A stretch of DNA of 64,000 bases from Cryomorphaceae bacterium (GTDB taxonomy: Bacteria; Bacteroidota; Bacteroidia; Flavobacteriales_D; Parvicellaceae): contig CAJJBV010000004.1 of assembly GCA_905182525.1 (NCBI GenBank), positions 1 to 64,000 of the forward strand, given 5' to 3'. The translations under genes were made by a program, and so were the position numbers. The notes under the pieces were generated by a model, which did not search any database, was not told the origin of the DNA, and saw only the letters and a list, made by a program, of their open reading frames with translations. Of the stretch, positions 47,236 to 58,017 are shown piece after piece (position 1 is the stretch's first letter; every line of letters starts with the position of its first letter).

Positions 47236-49872
47236 ATGTGGAAGAATATATCTAGAATTATTCTTGGTAATAGAATTTTAATTGTTGTTTTAATATTATT
47301 AATAACAATATTCTTCGGTTTTTTTGCTACTAAAATAAGATTGCAATATCAGTTAAATAAACTTTTACCTGAAAACGATCCAGTTTATATTGCATATGAA
47401 AATTTCAAATCAAATTTTGGTCAAGATGGTTTAATGCTAGTAATAGCAACTACCGAACCTGATTTTTATACTACTGATAAATTTAACGCATGGCTCGAGA
47501 TGGCTGATAGCATTAAAAACGTTAAAGTATTAGTTAGAGAAAATGATACTAGCTACTATAAATACGCAATTGACTCAGTATTTTCTGAGGGGCATCTTTA
47601 TAATATAGTTAAAAATAAAAAGTTTAAAAAATTTGATTTAGTTCAAATAATTGATAATTATCCTTTGAGTCAGCAAAAAATTGATAGCATACATAAGGTT
47701 ATAAGCGATCTTACTTTTTATGAAAATATTGTCTATAAAAAATCTAGTGATTTACACCTAATGATGTTGTTTATCAATAAAGATGTATTTAATTCTAAGT
47801 CAAGAGGAACTTTAATTACTGATGTTCATAAAATTGCTAATTCTTACAATCATTTATTTAAAAATTGGAAATTTTCTGGGCTTCCATTTATAAGATCATA
47901 CATTATGACAATTGTTAAGTCTGAGCTAACATTATTTGTGCTATTGGCCCTATTTGTAACTTCAGCCCTTTTATTTCTATTTTTTAGGTCTTTTAAAGTT
48001 GTTATAATTTCTTTAGTTGTTGTAATTGTAGGAGTTATCTGGTCCATGGGGATCATAGGTTTTTTGGATTATGAGTTAACATCTTTAACAGCTTTAATTC
48101 CTCCATTAATTATTGTTATTGGAATTCCTAATTGTATTTACCTAATAAATAAGTACCAACAAGAGTATAAAAATCATGGAGATAAGTTTAAAGCATTAGA
48201 TAAAATTATTCAAAAAGTAGGAAATGCAACTTTTTTAACTAATGCAACTACTGCATTGGGATTCGGAACTTTTGTGTTCACTAATTCTTCAATTATGATA
48301 GAATTTGGATTAATATCATTTATAAATATTCTTTGTATTTTTATTATTAGCATTTGTTTAGTTCCAATTATTTATAGCTATTTACCACCTCCAAAGAATA
48401 AACACACAAAGCATTTAGATAGAAAATGGATTTTCAATTTTGTAAATACGTTAGTAATTTTTTCTTCTAATTATAGAAAACAAGTATATATAATTACATT
48501 AATTTTTTTAGGTTTAGGATTCTATGGTATTAGTTTAATGCATACAACTGGAAATTTTACAGATGATTTTCCTAAAAATGGACAAATAGTAAAGGACTTG
48601 AAGTTTTTTGAAAAGGAGCTCAATGGATTATTACCATTTGAAATAGTTCTTTCTTATAAGGATACCGTTTACAAAAACTTTTCTAACATAGCAAAAATTC
48701 AAGACCTTCAAGAATCTTTAAAATCAGAAAAATATTTATCCAAATCACTTTCAATTGTAGATGCGATGAAATTTATATCTCAGTCCTATTCTAATGGTAA
48801 AAAGTCTAAATATGATTTAGATTTTAGTAAGTCCAAAGACCAAAAGTATTTTTCAAGGATAATTAAGTCAAAGTATTTTAAAAATACTTTCGATAAATCA
48901 AAAATAGATAATAGTAATGGTTTTGTAAGTAGTTTTCTTGATTCTACTCACTTAACTACCAGGATAACACTTCAAATTGCAGATATTGGAACTGCATCAA
49001 TGGATAGTCTTATTTCAAGAATAAACTATAAAATTGATAGTATAATTAATCCTGAGCAATTTCTTTATGAAACTGCCAAGAACCAAAATAATCTAAATTC
49101 TATATATAAATCAAATAAAATAATAAGGTTTAGGGTTAAAAAAAAATTAACAAACGGGGATCTTATTTCATCTAATAATTTCCCATCTTCTATTAATTCT
49201 ATTGATAGTTTATATGGAAATAAAGCTTTTAATAACGCTATTGTAGAATCAGTAGCTTCACTAAAGGTTAATTCTGATATTACAGGTTCAGGCGTGTTAT
49301 TTACTAAAGGAACAACATACATGATTAAAAATTTATTTGTAAGCTTAATGTTGGCAATCATTATTATTGCTTTAATAATGTCTTTTTTATTTAAGTCAGT
49401 TAAAATGGTATTAGTATCCTTACTTCCAAACCTTCTCCCTTTGGTTTTTACTTCTGCATTAATGGGATATTTTGGTATCGCTATAAAGCCATCAACTATT
49501 TTAGTTTTTAGTATTGCTTTTGGAATTTCTATCGATGACACGATTCATTTCTTAGCTAAATATAGACAAGAGCTAAAAACAAAAAATATATCTAGTGCTG
49601 TTGAAACTTCAATTAAGGAGACAGGTGTTAGTATGATATACACATCTATAATTTTATTTTTTGGATTCTCAATTTTTTCAGCTTCAGAATTTGGAGGAAC
49701 CCAAGCACTTGGTATTTTAATTTCTTTAACATTATTTGTAGCAATGCTAACGAACTTAATTTTATTACCATCACTTCTTTTAACTTTAGAAAAAATGGTA
49801 ATCACTAAAAATTTTAAAAATTCGGAGGATTATTTTTATGATGATTCCGATATAGAACTTGAAAAATTATAA
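47236..49872 (+). CDS. RND/MMPL-superfamily exporter
   Basis: An 878-residue inner-membrane protein with the RND layout. One helix near the N-terminus (IVVLILLITIFFGFFA) is followed by a periplasmic loop and five helices (about 230-390, with GIPNCIYLINKYQQE). A second half repeats this (one helix near 417-435, loop, helices from about 695 with SIAFGISIDDTIHFLAKYRQ). The GIPN and SIDDTIH segments are the proton-relay motifs of MMPL/HpnN-like proteins that move lipids or hydrophobic compounds. No adaptor or outer-membrane partner is adjacent. The rfbA start is 3 bases after the stop. Confidence 0.85.
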   Translation: MWKNISRIILGNRILIVVLILLITIFFGFFATKIRLQYQLNKLLPENDPVYIAYENFKSNFGQDGLMLVIATTEPDFYTTDKFNAWLEMADSIKNVKVLVRENDTSYYKYAIDSVFSEGHLYNIVKNKKFKKFDLVQIIDNYPLSQQKIDSIHKVISDLTFYENIVYKKSSDLHLMMLFINKDVFNSKSRGTLITDVHKIANSYNHLFKNWKFSGLPFIRSYIMTIVKSELTLFVLLALFVTSALLFLFFRSFKVVIISLVVVIVGVIWSMGIIGFLDYELTSLTALIPPLIIVIGIPNCIYLINKYQQEYKNHGDKFKALDKIIQKVGNATFLTNATTALGFGTFVFTNSSIMIEFGLISFINILCIFIISICLVPIIYSYLPPPKNKHTKHLDRKWIFNFVNTLVIFSSNYRKQVYIITLIFLGLGFYGISLMHTTGNFTDDFPKNGQIVKDLKFFEKELNGLLPFEIVLSYKDTVYKNFSNIAKIQDLQESLKSEKYLSKSLSIVDAMKFISQSYSNGKKSKYDLDFSKSKDQKYFSRIIKSKYFKNTFDKSKIDNSNGFVSSFLDSTHLTTRITLQIADIGTASMDSLISRINYKIDSIINPEQFLYETAKNQNNLNSIYKSNKIIRFRVKKKLTNGDLISSNNFPSSINSIDSLYGNKAFNNAIVESVASLKVNSDITGSGVLFTKGTTYMIKNLFVSLMLAIIIIALIMSFLFKSVKMVLVSLLPNLLPLVFTSALMGYFGIAIKPSTILVFSIAFGISIDDTIHFLAKYRQELKTKNISSAVETSIKETGVSMIYTSIILFFGFSIFSASEFGGTQALGILISLTLFVAMLTNLILLPSLLLTLEKMVITKNFKNSEDYFYDDSDIELEKL

Positions 49873-49875
49873 TTT

Positions 49876-50736
49876 ATGAAAGGAATTATTTTAGCAGGTG
49901 GCTCAGGAACTAGATTGCATCCACTAACCTTAGCTGTAAGTAAACAATTAATGCCAGTTTACAATAAACCAATGATTTACTATCCACTTTCAACACTCCT
50001 AAACGCGGGGATAAGAGAAGTGTTGTTTATTACTACCCCCAATGATCAGCCATTATTTAAGCATCTTCTAGGGGATGGCTCTAAACTTGGATGTAGATTT
50101 GAATACCAAATTCAACAAGAACCTAACGGTTTAGCTCAAGCTTTTGTAATTGGAAAACAGTTTATAGGAAAGGATAAAGTTGCCTTAATATTAGGAGATA
50201 ATATATTTTTTGGAACTGGAATGGGTGAAAAATTAGTAAGTTCTAGTGATCCTGAAGGAGGGTTAATTTTTGCCTACAGAGTAAACGACCCCAAAAGATA
50301 TGGTGTTGTAGAATTTGACGAAAATGGCACAGCTATTTCTATTGAAGAGAAGCCCACATCTCCAAAATCAAATTATGCTGTTCCTGGCTTATACTTCTAT
50401 GATAATGAGGTTATAAAAATTGCTGAAAATTTAAAGCCAAGTAAAAGAGGAGAATACGAAATAACTGATATAAACAAAGAATACTTGAAGTCTGGCAATT
50501 TAAAGGTCACTACTTTGCCTAGAGGAGTCGCATGGCTAGATACGGGTACTTTTACATCATTAATGCAAGCGTCTAATTTTGTTCAAACAATAGAAGAAAG
50601 ACAAGGTTTTGGAGTTGGTTGTATTGAAGCTGTTGCTCATTCTAACGGATATATTAATGACGAGAAACTAAAAGAGTTAGCTATTCCTTTGTTGAAAAGT
50701 GGATACGGTAATTATTTAATGAGTTTAATTGATTGA
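49876..50736 (+). CDS. rfbA: Glucose-1-phosphate thymidylyltransferase
   Basis: A 286-residue nucleotidyltransferase making dTDP-glucose, the first step to dTDP-rhamnose. Motifs are [22 protein letters not shown] (given in part; residues 3-13 [11 protein letters not shown]), [46 protein letters not shown] and [12 protein letters not shown]. The rest of the rfb pathway (rfbB, C, D) is not in this window. Confidence 0.95.
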   Translation: MKGIILAGGSGTRLHPLTLAVSKQLMPVYNKPMIYYPLSTLLNAGIREVLFITTPNDQPLFKHLLGDGSKLGCRFEYQIQQEPNGLAQAFVIGKQFIGKDKVALILGDNIFFGTGMGEKLVSSSDPEGGLIFAYRVNDPKRYGVVEFDENGTAISIEEKPTSPKSNYAVPGLYFYDNEVIKIAENLKPSKRGEYEITDINKEYLKSGNLKVTTLPRGVAWLDTGTFTSLMQASNFVQTIEERQGFGVGCIEAVAHSNGYINDEKLKELAIPLLKSGYGNYLMSLID

Positions 50737-50745
50737 AAATACTCT

Positions 50746-51710
50746 ATGTTAATTCGTTATAAAGATATTATTGATAAAGAATTAGACGTTTTCAGTAAAA
50801 AACTTCCATCAATTTCAATTTATGATCCAATAAAATATATCATAAATAACGGCGGAAAAAGATTTAGATCTTCACTTACTTTATTTTCTACGGATTTATT
50901 TTCAAATAATCCATTATTATCAATAAATGAAGCTTTAGCAATTGAACTGTTTCATAATTTCACATTAATCCATGATGATATAATGGATCAAGCTCCATTA
51001 AGAAGAAATCAACCATCAATTCATAAAAAATGGAATTCTAATATTGCAATTCTTTCTGGGGATCTCTTATATGCAGTTGTTAATAGCATTTTGTCAAAAT
51101 CTCCCTCTCAATCGGTTGAAACTAATATGCTTTTTCAAAAAACTGCAATTCAAGTTTGTGAAGGACAATCATTAGATATGGAATTTGAAAAATCAGAGTC
51201 TGTTACTATTCTGATTATATAGAAATGATACAACTTAAAACTGCAGTTTTAGTGGCTTGCTCTTTAAAAATGGGATCAATAATCGGCGGGGCTTCTAAAG
51301 AAGATTCTAATTTATTATATGATTTTGGATTGTACTTAGGAACCGCCTTTCAAATTCATGATGATATTTTAGATGTATTTCCAAATGAAGACAATTTTGG
51401 GAAGCAAGTAGGGGGAGATATTATTGAAAAAAAGAAGACAATTTTATTTATAGATTTTTTAAATAAATCGACTTCAAAGGAGCGAATATTAGTTGATCAA
51501 ATTCTTAGAGATAATAAATTAGATAATGAAATAAAAGTTGCCAAGGTTAAAGAGCATTTTATTAAATACTCCGTATTGAAAGTAGCTGAAGATCACAAAA
51601 ATAAATTCTATAATAAAGCTATTAGAAGTATTAAAAGTTTAAGTATTTCAAACAAAAAAAAGCAATTAATAGAAGGATTTGCAATTGATTTAATGAATAG
51701 AAAATTTTAG
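50746..51710 (+). CDS. Polyprenyl (isoprenyl) diphosphate synthase (one frameshift)
   Basis: Two frames make one protein of about 320 residues. The first Asp-rich motif is LIHDDIMDQAPLRR (D77, D78, D81) and the second is FQIHDDILDVFPN, followed by GKQVGGDIIEKKKT. The break is near 51212: a missing base turns SDYIEMIQLKTAVLVA into a stop. It condenses isopentenyl diphosphate units to an allylic primer. Product length (geranylgeranyl, octaprenyl or similar) cannot be told. It lies 10 bases after rfbA and is convergent with the epimerase gene. Confidence 0.9.
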
Positions 51711-52606
51711 GAATAAATTTCTCTTAGTGCATCTTCTATTTTTTCATACTTAAATTTAAATCCTGTATCCTTAATTTTCTTGTTAGATACTTTTACGCCT
51801 TTAAGTATGGTGTCTGACATTTCACCGTATAAAAATTTAAGAACAAAACTTGGAACATTTGGCAACCAAATTTTTTTATTTAGTTCTTCTCCAATTTTCA
51901 TTGTAAGATTTCGATTATCAATAAAATCTCCTGAGACAGCATTAAAAGTACCAGAAATATTTTTCTTCAAAATTGCTTCGAAGAATAAATTAACCGCATC
52001 CTCAATATGAATCCACGGCATGTACTGTTTGCCATCACCTAATGGGGATCCCAAGCTATTTTTTACCATATTAGCTATTCTTGGTAAAGCTCCGTGATTT
52101 TCATCTAAAATAACCCCAAGTCTAAATTTAACAGTTCTTGTAATTGGCTTAAATTGATCAACTGCATTTTCCCATTGTTTACAACAGTTTCCCATGAAAT
52201 CTTCAAAGGCTTGATCTTCTTCTGTGAAAATTTTGTCACTTACTTGGGCTCCATATATGCCAACTGCAGATGCAGATATAAATGCTGATATATTTAGCTT
52301 TAAAGTAGAAATTTTTGAATGTAAGAGTCTAGATGTCAAAACTCTACTTTTAACTATAATTTTCTTCCTTTTTTTTGTCCATGCTTTTTCTGCAATTCCC
52401 GCGCCAGCAAGATGCACAATATGAGTTACCTCTTTAAAACAATTTTCATCAATTTCATTTTTTCTCCAGTCCCATAAATAATTTTTTACGTCATTTTTTG
52501 AACTTTTATTTCTTGTTAAATGAACAACTTCAATATTGTTATTTAATAACTTTTTTGTAAGTGCAGTGCCTAACAACCCAGATCCACCCGTAATTAAAAC
52601 TTTCAT
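51707..52606 (-). CDS. TIGR01777-family NAD-dependent epimerase/dehydratase
   Basis: A 299-residue extended-SDR protein: VLITGGSGLLGTALTKKLL (about 3-21), VHLAGAGIAEKAWTKKRK (about 68-85), SASAVGIYG and GSPLGDGKQYMPWIHIEDAV. The C-terminal DUF1731-type tail is present (LPNVPSFVLKFLYGEMSDTIL). Members resemble YfcH; the physiological substrate is not established. Tail-to-tail with the prenyl synthase, with 4 bases overlapping. Confidence 0.88.
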   Translation of the reverse strand: MKVLITGGSGLLGTALTKKLLNNNIEVVHLTRNKSSKNDVKNYLWDWRKNEIDENCFKEVTHIVHLAGAGIAEKAWTKKRKKIIVKSRVLTSRLLHSKISTLKLNISAFISASAVGIYGAQVSDKIFTEEDQAFEDFMGNCCKQWENAVDQFKPITRTVKFRLGVILDENHGALPRIANMVKNSLGSPLGDGKQYMPWIHIEDAVNLFFEAILKKNISGTFNAVSGDFIDNRNLTMKIGEELNKKIWLPNVPSFVLKFLYGEMSDTILKGVKVSNKKIKDTGFKFKYEKIEDALREIYS

Positions 52607-52722
52607 CTTTTTAAAATTACATTTAAGAATTAACTTCCATCGTATTGTTTAGTTTGAATATGATAAAAGAATAATACAAAACTATATAATTTATTATCCA
52701 GTTAATTTTCTCCAAAGTTCTT

Positions 52723-52738
52723 AAAAGAAACTTCTTTT
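52723..52738. promoter_or_regulatory. Inverted repeat upstream of sucA
   Basis: aaaagaa and ttctttt are separated by two bases, 44 bases before the sucA ATG, within the 175-base spacer that otherwise holds nothing I recognise. It could be an operator. No exact TAnnTTTG box was found here. Confidence 0.3.
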
Positions 52739-52781
52739 CAGTTATTATTAAACCTATTTATTTTGCATATTTGCTAGTATA

Positions 52782-55502
52782 ATGGCACTAGATCAGTTTT
52801 CTTTTTTAAACAGCATTGATATTGACTATATCGATGAGCTTCATCAAAGATATTTAGTTGATAAAAGATTAGTTGAACCAAGTTGGCAAAGTTTTTTTGA
52901 TGGATATGAGTTTTCTAAGTTTAATTATGAGCAGGTTGACCAAATACCTATTAATGTTCTTAAAGAATTTAGAGTAATTAATTTAATAAATGCTTATCGC
53001 TCTAGGGGCCATTTATTTACTAAGACAAATCCAGTTCGAGATAGAAGAAAATATAATCCTACTCTAGAAATAAAGAATTTCGGATTAGACAATGAAGATT
53101 TGTTGACAGTTTTTCAAGCTAGTGAACAAGTAGGTTTAGATCCCTGTACGTTAAATGATATAATTATTCATTTAGAACAGACTTATTGCCAGTCAATAGG
53201 AATTGAGTATCAATATATTCGCCATCCAGAAAGAGTGGAGTGGATAAGAAAAAACATTGAGTTAAAAAATAGACCTCAGTTTTCTAAAGACCAAAAAAAA
53301 CATATTCTACATAAGCTAAACCAAGCAACAGTTTTTGAGCAGTTCTTACAAAAAAAGTTTGTTGGACAAAAAAGATTTTCCATTGAAGGAGCAGAGTCGT
53401 TAATTCCTGCTTTAGATGTTTTAATTGAAAACGGTTCTAATTTAGGTTTAAAAGAATTTGTTGTTGGAATGGCCCATAGGGGAAGGCTAAATGTTTTAGC
53501 TAATATTTTCAACAAAACCTACGATAAAATTTTTAGTGAATTTGATGGCAAAGAATATGATGACGAAGTTCTTTTTGATGGAGACGTTAAATATCATTTA
53601 GGTATAACTTCAGAAATTGAGACAGATAATGGGAACAATGTTAAAATTACGCTATCTCCTAATCCATCCCACTTAGAAGCTGTTGACCCAGTTGTAGAAG
53701 GAATTACAAGATCAAAAATTGATCGTGAGTTAAATGGAGATGAAAAGAAAATACTACCTATTTTAATTCATGGAGATGCTGCTATTGCAGGTCAGGGAAT
53801 TGTTTATGAAGTTATCCAGATGGCACAGTTAAAAGGATACAGAACGGGTGGAACTCTTCACATAGTTATAAATAATCAAGTTGGTTTTACTACAAATTAT
53901 TTAGATGCTAGATCAAGTACCTACTGTACAGATATTGCAAAATCTACATTGTGTCCAGTATTTCACGTAAATGGCGACGACATAGAAGCTGTCGTTCAAA
54001 CGCTAGACATCGCACTTAGATACAGACAGGAGTTTTCTAGGGATGTTTTTGTCGATTTATTATGTTACAGAAAGTATGGCCACAATGAAGGAGATGAGCC
54101 TAAATTCACACAACCTAAGCTATATAAAATAATTGCAAATCATCCAAATCCAAGAGAGATTTATCTTAAGAAATTAATTGATGAAAATGTAGTGAATATT
54201 GAAGAGGGGAATCAAATGGAAAAAGAATTTGATGACATGCTTCAGGAGCGTTTAAATGATGCTAAACAAATTCAAAAGGCAAAGATCACCAACTTTCTAG
54301 AGGATGTCTGGATCGGTTTTAGAAAATCGTCACCTAAAGATTTTGAAAATTCACCATTAACAAGTGTAAAAGAAAGTAAGTTACTTGAACTAGCTAAAAA
54401 AATGAATTCTCTTCCAGAGGGTAAAAAATATTTTAGAAAGATTGTCAAGTTATTTGATGATCGATTAAAAATGTTAGAGTCTGATAAGTTAGATTGGGCC
54501 ATGGGAGAACTATTGGCCTATGCAACTTTACTTGATGAAGGTAATTCCATTAGGATTTCTGGACAAGATGTAGAAAGAGGAACATTTTCTCATAGACATG
54601 CAGTTGTTAAAACAGAAGATGATGAAGAGGAAGTTGTTCCTTTGAATTTATTAAGTGATCATCAAGGGAAATTTGAAATTTACAATTCTCTTCTTTCAGA
54701 GTATGCAGTTTTAGGTTTTGATTATGGATATGCTTTTAATACACCCAATGGTTTAACTATTTGGGAAGCTCAGTTTGGTGATTTTTTCAACGGAGCTCAA
54801 ATAATAATAGATCAGTTTCTAAGTGCAGCAGAAGACAAGTGGGGAACACCTAACGGCTTAGTTATGCTACTTCCTCATGGTTATGAAGGAATGGGCTCAG
54901 AACACTCATCAGCTAGAATAGAACGATTTTTACAGCTATGTGCCGAAGAAAATTTTCAAGTTGCTAATTGTACAAATCCTGCTAATTATTTTCATCTTTT
55001 AAGAAGGCAAATGGCGAGGCCTTTTAGAAAACCTTTAGTAGTTTTTACACCTAAAAAACTATTGAGATATCATAGAGCAGTTTCTTCCATTAAAGAAATG
55101 TCAAATGGATCTTTTAAGGAAGTAATTGACGATTCTACAGCAATAGTATCTAAAATAAAAAAGGTAGTAATTTGCTCAGGTAAATTTTATTACGATTTAA
55201 TTGAGCATTACGAAACATTAAAACTAGAAAATATTGCATTTGTTAGATTAGAACAGCTTTATCCTTTTCCAGATTTACAATTAAAAGCTATTGTAGATAA
55301 ATACGGAAATGAATGTAAGTATTTATGGGCTCAAGAAGAACCTGAGAATATGGGGCCATGGTCTTACATATTAAGAAAGTGGAAACATTCAAATATCACC
55401 TGTTTTTCTCGAGAAGAATCTGGAAGTCCTGCCTCTGGTTCACCAAAAGTATTTGAGAGAAGACACCAAGAAATTATTAACAAAGTAATGTCATATTCAT
55501 AA
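52782..55502 (+). CDS. sucA: 2-oxoglutarate dehydrogenase E1 component
   Basis: A 906-residue thiamine-diphosphate enzyme of the TCA cycle. It starts with the short E2-binding helix and [20 protein letters not shown]. It has [16 protein letters not shown] (about 227-242), [33 protein letters not shown] (TPP-Mg site), [12 protein letters not shown], and [18 protein letters not shown] in the pyrimidine domain. It decarboxylates 2-oxoglutarate and loads succinyl onto the E2 encoded 10 bases downstream. Confidence 0.96.
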   Translation: MALDQFSFLNSIDIDYIDELHQRYLVDKRLVEPSWQSFFDGYEFSKFNYEQVDQIPINVLKEFRVINLINAYRSRGHLFTKTNPVRDRRKYNPTLEIKNFGLDNEDLLTVFQASEQVGLDPCTLNDIIIHLEQTYCQSIGIEYQYIRHPERVEWIRKNIELKNRPQFSKDQKKHILHKLNQATVFEQFLQKKFVGQKRFSIEGAESLIPALDVLIENGSNLGLKEFVVGMAHRGRLNVLANIFNKTYDKIFSEFDGKEYDDEVLFDGDVKYHLGITSEIETDNGNNVKITLSPNPSHLEAVDPVVEGITRSKIDRELNGDEKKILPILIHGDAAIAGQGIVYEVIQMAQLKGYRTGGTLHIVINNQVGFTTNYLDARSSTYCTDIAKSTLCPVFHVNGDDIEAVVQTLDIALRYRQEFSRDVFVDLLCYRKYGHNEGDEPKFTQPKLYKIIANHPNPREIYLKKLIDENVVNIEEGNQMEKEFDDMLQERLNDAKQIQKAKITNFLEDVWIGFRKSSPKDFENSPLTSVKESKLLELAKKMNSLPEGKKYFRKIVKLFDDRLKMLESDKLDWAMGELLAYATLLDEGNSIRISGQDVERGTFSHRHAVVKTEDDEEEVVPLNLLSDHQGKFEIYNSLLSEYAVLGFDYGYAFNTPNGLTIWEAQFGDFFNGAQIIIDQFLSAAEDKWGTPNGLVMLLPHGYEGMGSEHSSARIERFLQLCAEENFQVANCTNPANYFHLLRRQMARPFRKPLVVFTPKKLLRYHRAVSSIKEMSNGSFKEVIDDSTAIVSKIKKVVICSGKFYYDLIEHYETLKLENIAFVRLEQLYPFPDLQLKAIVDKYGNECKYLWAQEEPENMGPWSYILRKWKHSNITCFSREESGSPASGSPKVFERRHQEIINKVMSYS

Positions 55503-55512
55503 AAATAAAATT

Positions 55513-56736
55513 ATGTCAATATTAGAAATGAAAGTTCCAAGTCCTGGAGAATCTATAACAGAAGTAGAAATTGCAGAATGGATGGTTGAAGATGGAGATT
55601 ATGTAGAAAAAGATCAAACTATAGCTGAGGTTGATTCTGACAAAGCTACTCTTGAACTACCTGCAGAAGAGGCTGGAATAATTACTTTAAAAGCAGAAAT
55701 GGGAGATGTAGTTGCGGTAGGTCAAGTAGTATGTCTAATTGATACAGCTGCTTCTAAACCAGAAGGCGGTAAATCTTCTAGCGATGCTAAATCCGAACCA
55801 AAAAACACAGCTCCATCACCTGACCCAGTAAGTTCACCTTCTAATCAAGAAAAAACTTACGCATCGGGACATCCAAGTGTAGCAGCCAAAAAAATTATTG
55901 TAGAAAATAATATTCAAGTAGAGCATATTGACGGAACAGGAAAAGGAGGCAGAATAACAAAGCAAGACATTCTTCAATTATTAGCTTCTTTACCTGAAGA
56001 AGGCAACAGGAAAAGTGAGATACGTAAGTTGAGTATGCTTAGAAGAAAAATTGCTTCTAGATTAGTAACTGTAAAGAATGAAACGGCCATGCTTACTACT
56101 TTTAATGAAGTAGATATGAAACCAATTATGGATTTGAGAGCAAAATACAAAGATGCTTTTAAAGAAAAATACGGAGTAGGTTTAGGATTTATGTCCTTTT
56201 TTACCCATGCTTGTACTATTGCTTTAAAAGAATTTCCAACCGTTAATTCTATGATAGATGGCGACCATATGATATCGTATAATTTTAACGATGTTGGAAT
56301 TGCTGTAAGTACAGAAAAAGGATTGATGGTTCCTGTACTTAGAAATGCAGATGAAATGAATTTATTGGAAATAGAATCTAAAATTAAAGAACTCGCAATT
56401 AAAGCTAGAGATGGTAAAATTTCAATTGAAGAAATTACAGGCGGAACGTTTACCATTACTAATGGTGGTGTATTTGGCTCTATGCTTAGCACCCCAATAA
56501 TTAACCCTCCTCAATCTGCAATTTTGGGTATGCATAATATTGTTCAAAGACCAGTTGCTATTGATGGAAAAGTAGAAATAAGACCAATTATGTATTTAGC
56601 GCTTTCTTATGATCATAGAATAATTGACGGAAAAGACAGTGTTGGCTTTTTAGTAAAGGTTAAAGAAGTACTAGAAAACCCTGAAGAATTAGTTTTTGGG
56701 GGTAAGGATCCTCAGAAAATTCTGATGAATTATTAA
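55513..56736 (+). CDS. sucB: Dihydrolipoamide succinyltransferase, 2-oxoglutarate dehydrogenase E2
   Basis: A 407-residue protein with an N-terminal lipoyl domain (lipoyl Lys in DSDKATLE, K44), an Ala/Pro/Ser linker, and a peripheral-subunit-binding domain ([14 protein letters not shown] ... GRITKQDIL, about 117-157). The catalytic domain has [13 protein letters not shown] and [18 protein letters not shown]. It follows sucA and converges on the DUF5689 gene. Confidence 0.96.
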   Translation: MSILEMKVPSPGESITEVEIAEWMVEDGDYVEKDQTIAEVDSDKATLELPAEEAGIITLKAEMGDVVAVGQVVCLIDTAASKPEGGKSSSDAKSEPKNTAPSPDPVSSPSNQEKTYASGHPSVAAKKIIVENNIQVEHIDGTGKGGRITKQDILQLLASLPEEGNRKSEIRKLSMLRRKIASRLVTVKNETAMLTTFNEVDMKPIMDLRAKYKDAFKEKYGVGLGFMSFFTHACTIALKEFPTVNSMIDGDHMISYNFNDVGIAVSTEKGLMVPVLRNADEMNLLEIESKIKELAIKARDGKISIEEITGGTFTITNGGVFGSMLSTPIINPPQSAILGMHNIVQRPVAIDGKVEIRPIMYLALSYDHRIIDGKDSVGFLVKVKEVLENPEELVFGGKDPQKILMNY

Positions 56737-56742
56737 TTTTTT

Positions 56743-58013
56743 TTACTCGTCAATTAGAATATTATCAATTTCCCAGGTTGCTCCACTAGAATTTGTTCCA
56801 GTATATTTAAATGCAATTGTTGTTGTAGGGGAAATAAATTGTGTTAAATCAATATTTCCGCTAGATACAAAATCCCAATCTCCCGAATCAACATCCCAAT
56901 TTGGAACATAATTGGTAAGATCAATCCATGTACCCTGTTGTGATGGATTACTTACCCCATCATAATCACTAGAAATAAATAATTCTAACCTTGGTCCAGG
57001 CTCGTACTGAACTACATTATCAAATGATAAGAAAGGTGAGCTAGTTGAAGTTAAATCAACAGCAGGAGAAACCATCCAACTTTCACACGCATAATTTTGA
57101 AAAATACTAACATCAAAATTTCCAGCAGATGCAACATTTCCTCCAAATATTTCCCATTCCCCCCAATTTTCAGTTGTTGTTGTTCCTGTCCAAAAACTTT
57201 TCCAATTTCCAGATGTTATAGAACCATCATTAAAATCTTTTAACAAGAACCACTTCCAGAACCACCGCCACCGGAAGAGCCGTTACATCTAGCTGAATCT
57301 AATTTCACTTCATTAATATCTCTTATAACGAATTGTTTTTCAGAATTATATATAGTGAATATTCCAATTACTGAACCTTTCCCAGATGGTAGAGTATCGT
57401 CAGCAAAATTTGCATATCCACTTGTTCTTACAGAAATAGTATTTCCATTACAGTCAGAAAGAATTCTAGAACCTGTAGTTAGATTAATTGCATCAGCATA
57501 AGTCATTCCCATTTCAGTAAATTCAACATCATTTAATTTAACTAATCTACTTTGATCCTCATTTATACTAAGCTGATTTATAGAAGACTCGAAAGGCTCA
57601 ACAAACTTTTCTGTCGCAATTTTAACTACTTGTTGATCAACATCTATATTATCTAATTGAATAAGATCGCCATATTCACTCATAGTAACATCTTTAACAT
57701 TTATTCGAATACTATCCCCTATGTATAGTCCTCCAGAAGCTTTTAGTTGAATTTTTATTGCGCCACTTAAATCTTCCATATAAATTTCTTTATAAAAAGC
57801 ACCATTGGTTTCTTCTGTTGTTATATTTCCAACAATACTGTAATTACTGTCAATTACAGTTACAGATCCTGTAAACATATCTTTTAAGTCACCTATAGAT
57901 ATTATTTCACCAACAGGGACTTCATTAGCCGGTGGATTATCATATTTTTTATTGCAAGAAAATTGTAATGATATTACAGTTAGTATTAAAATTATATTTT
58001 TCATTCTTTTCAT
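56743..58013 (-). CDS. DUF5689 plus choice-of-anchor-J lipoprotein (one frameshift)
   Basis: The N-terminus is a lipoprotein signal (ILILTVISLQFSCNKK, Cys about residue 20). A DUF5689/OB-fold-like domain follows (EIISIGDLKDMFTGS, GAFYKEIYMEDLSGAIKIQL, GSVIGIFTIY; about 37-240), then a Gly/Ser linker. The second frame starts at 57246 and gives a jelly-roll choice-of-anchor-J domain (GNWKSFWTGTT, ACESWMVSPAVDL, FLSFDNVVQ, ATWEIDNILIDE). A missing T in TCTTGTTAAAAG explains the break (SC/LLKDFNDGS). Intact length is about 423 residues. It lies 4 bases after a TonB-dependent receptor gene and is probably its surface-exposed binding partner. Confidence 0.8.
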
Positions 58014-58017
58014 TTTT

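Noticed and set aside
49065-49805. Minus-strand frames inside the RND exporter
   Set aside because: They are antisense shadows of a well-supported 878-residue protein with no recognisable domain.
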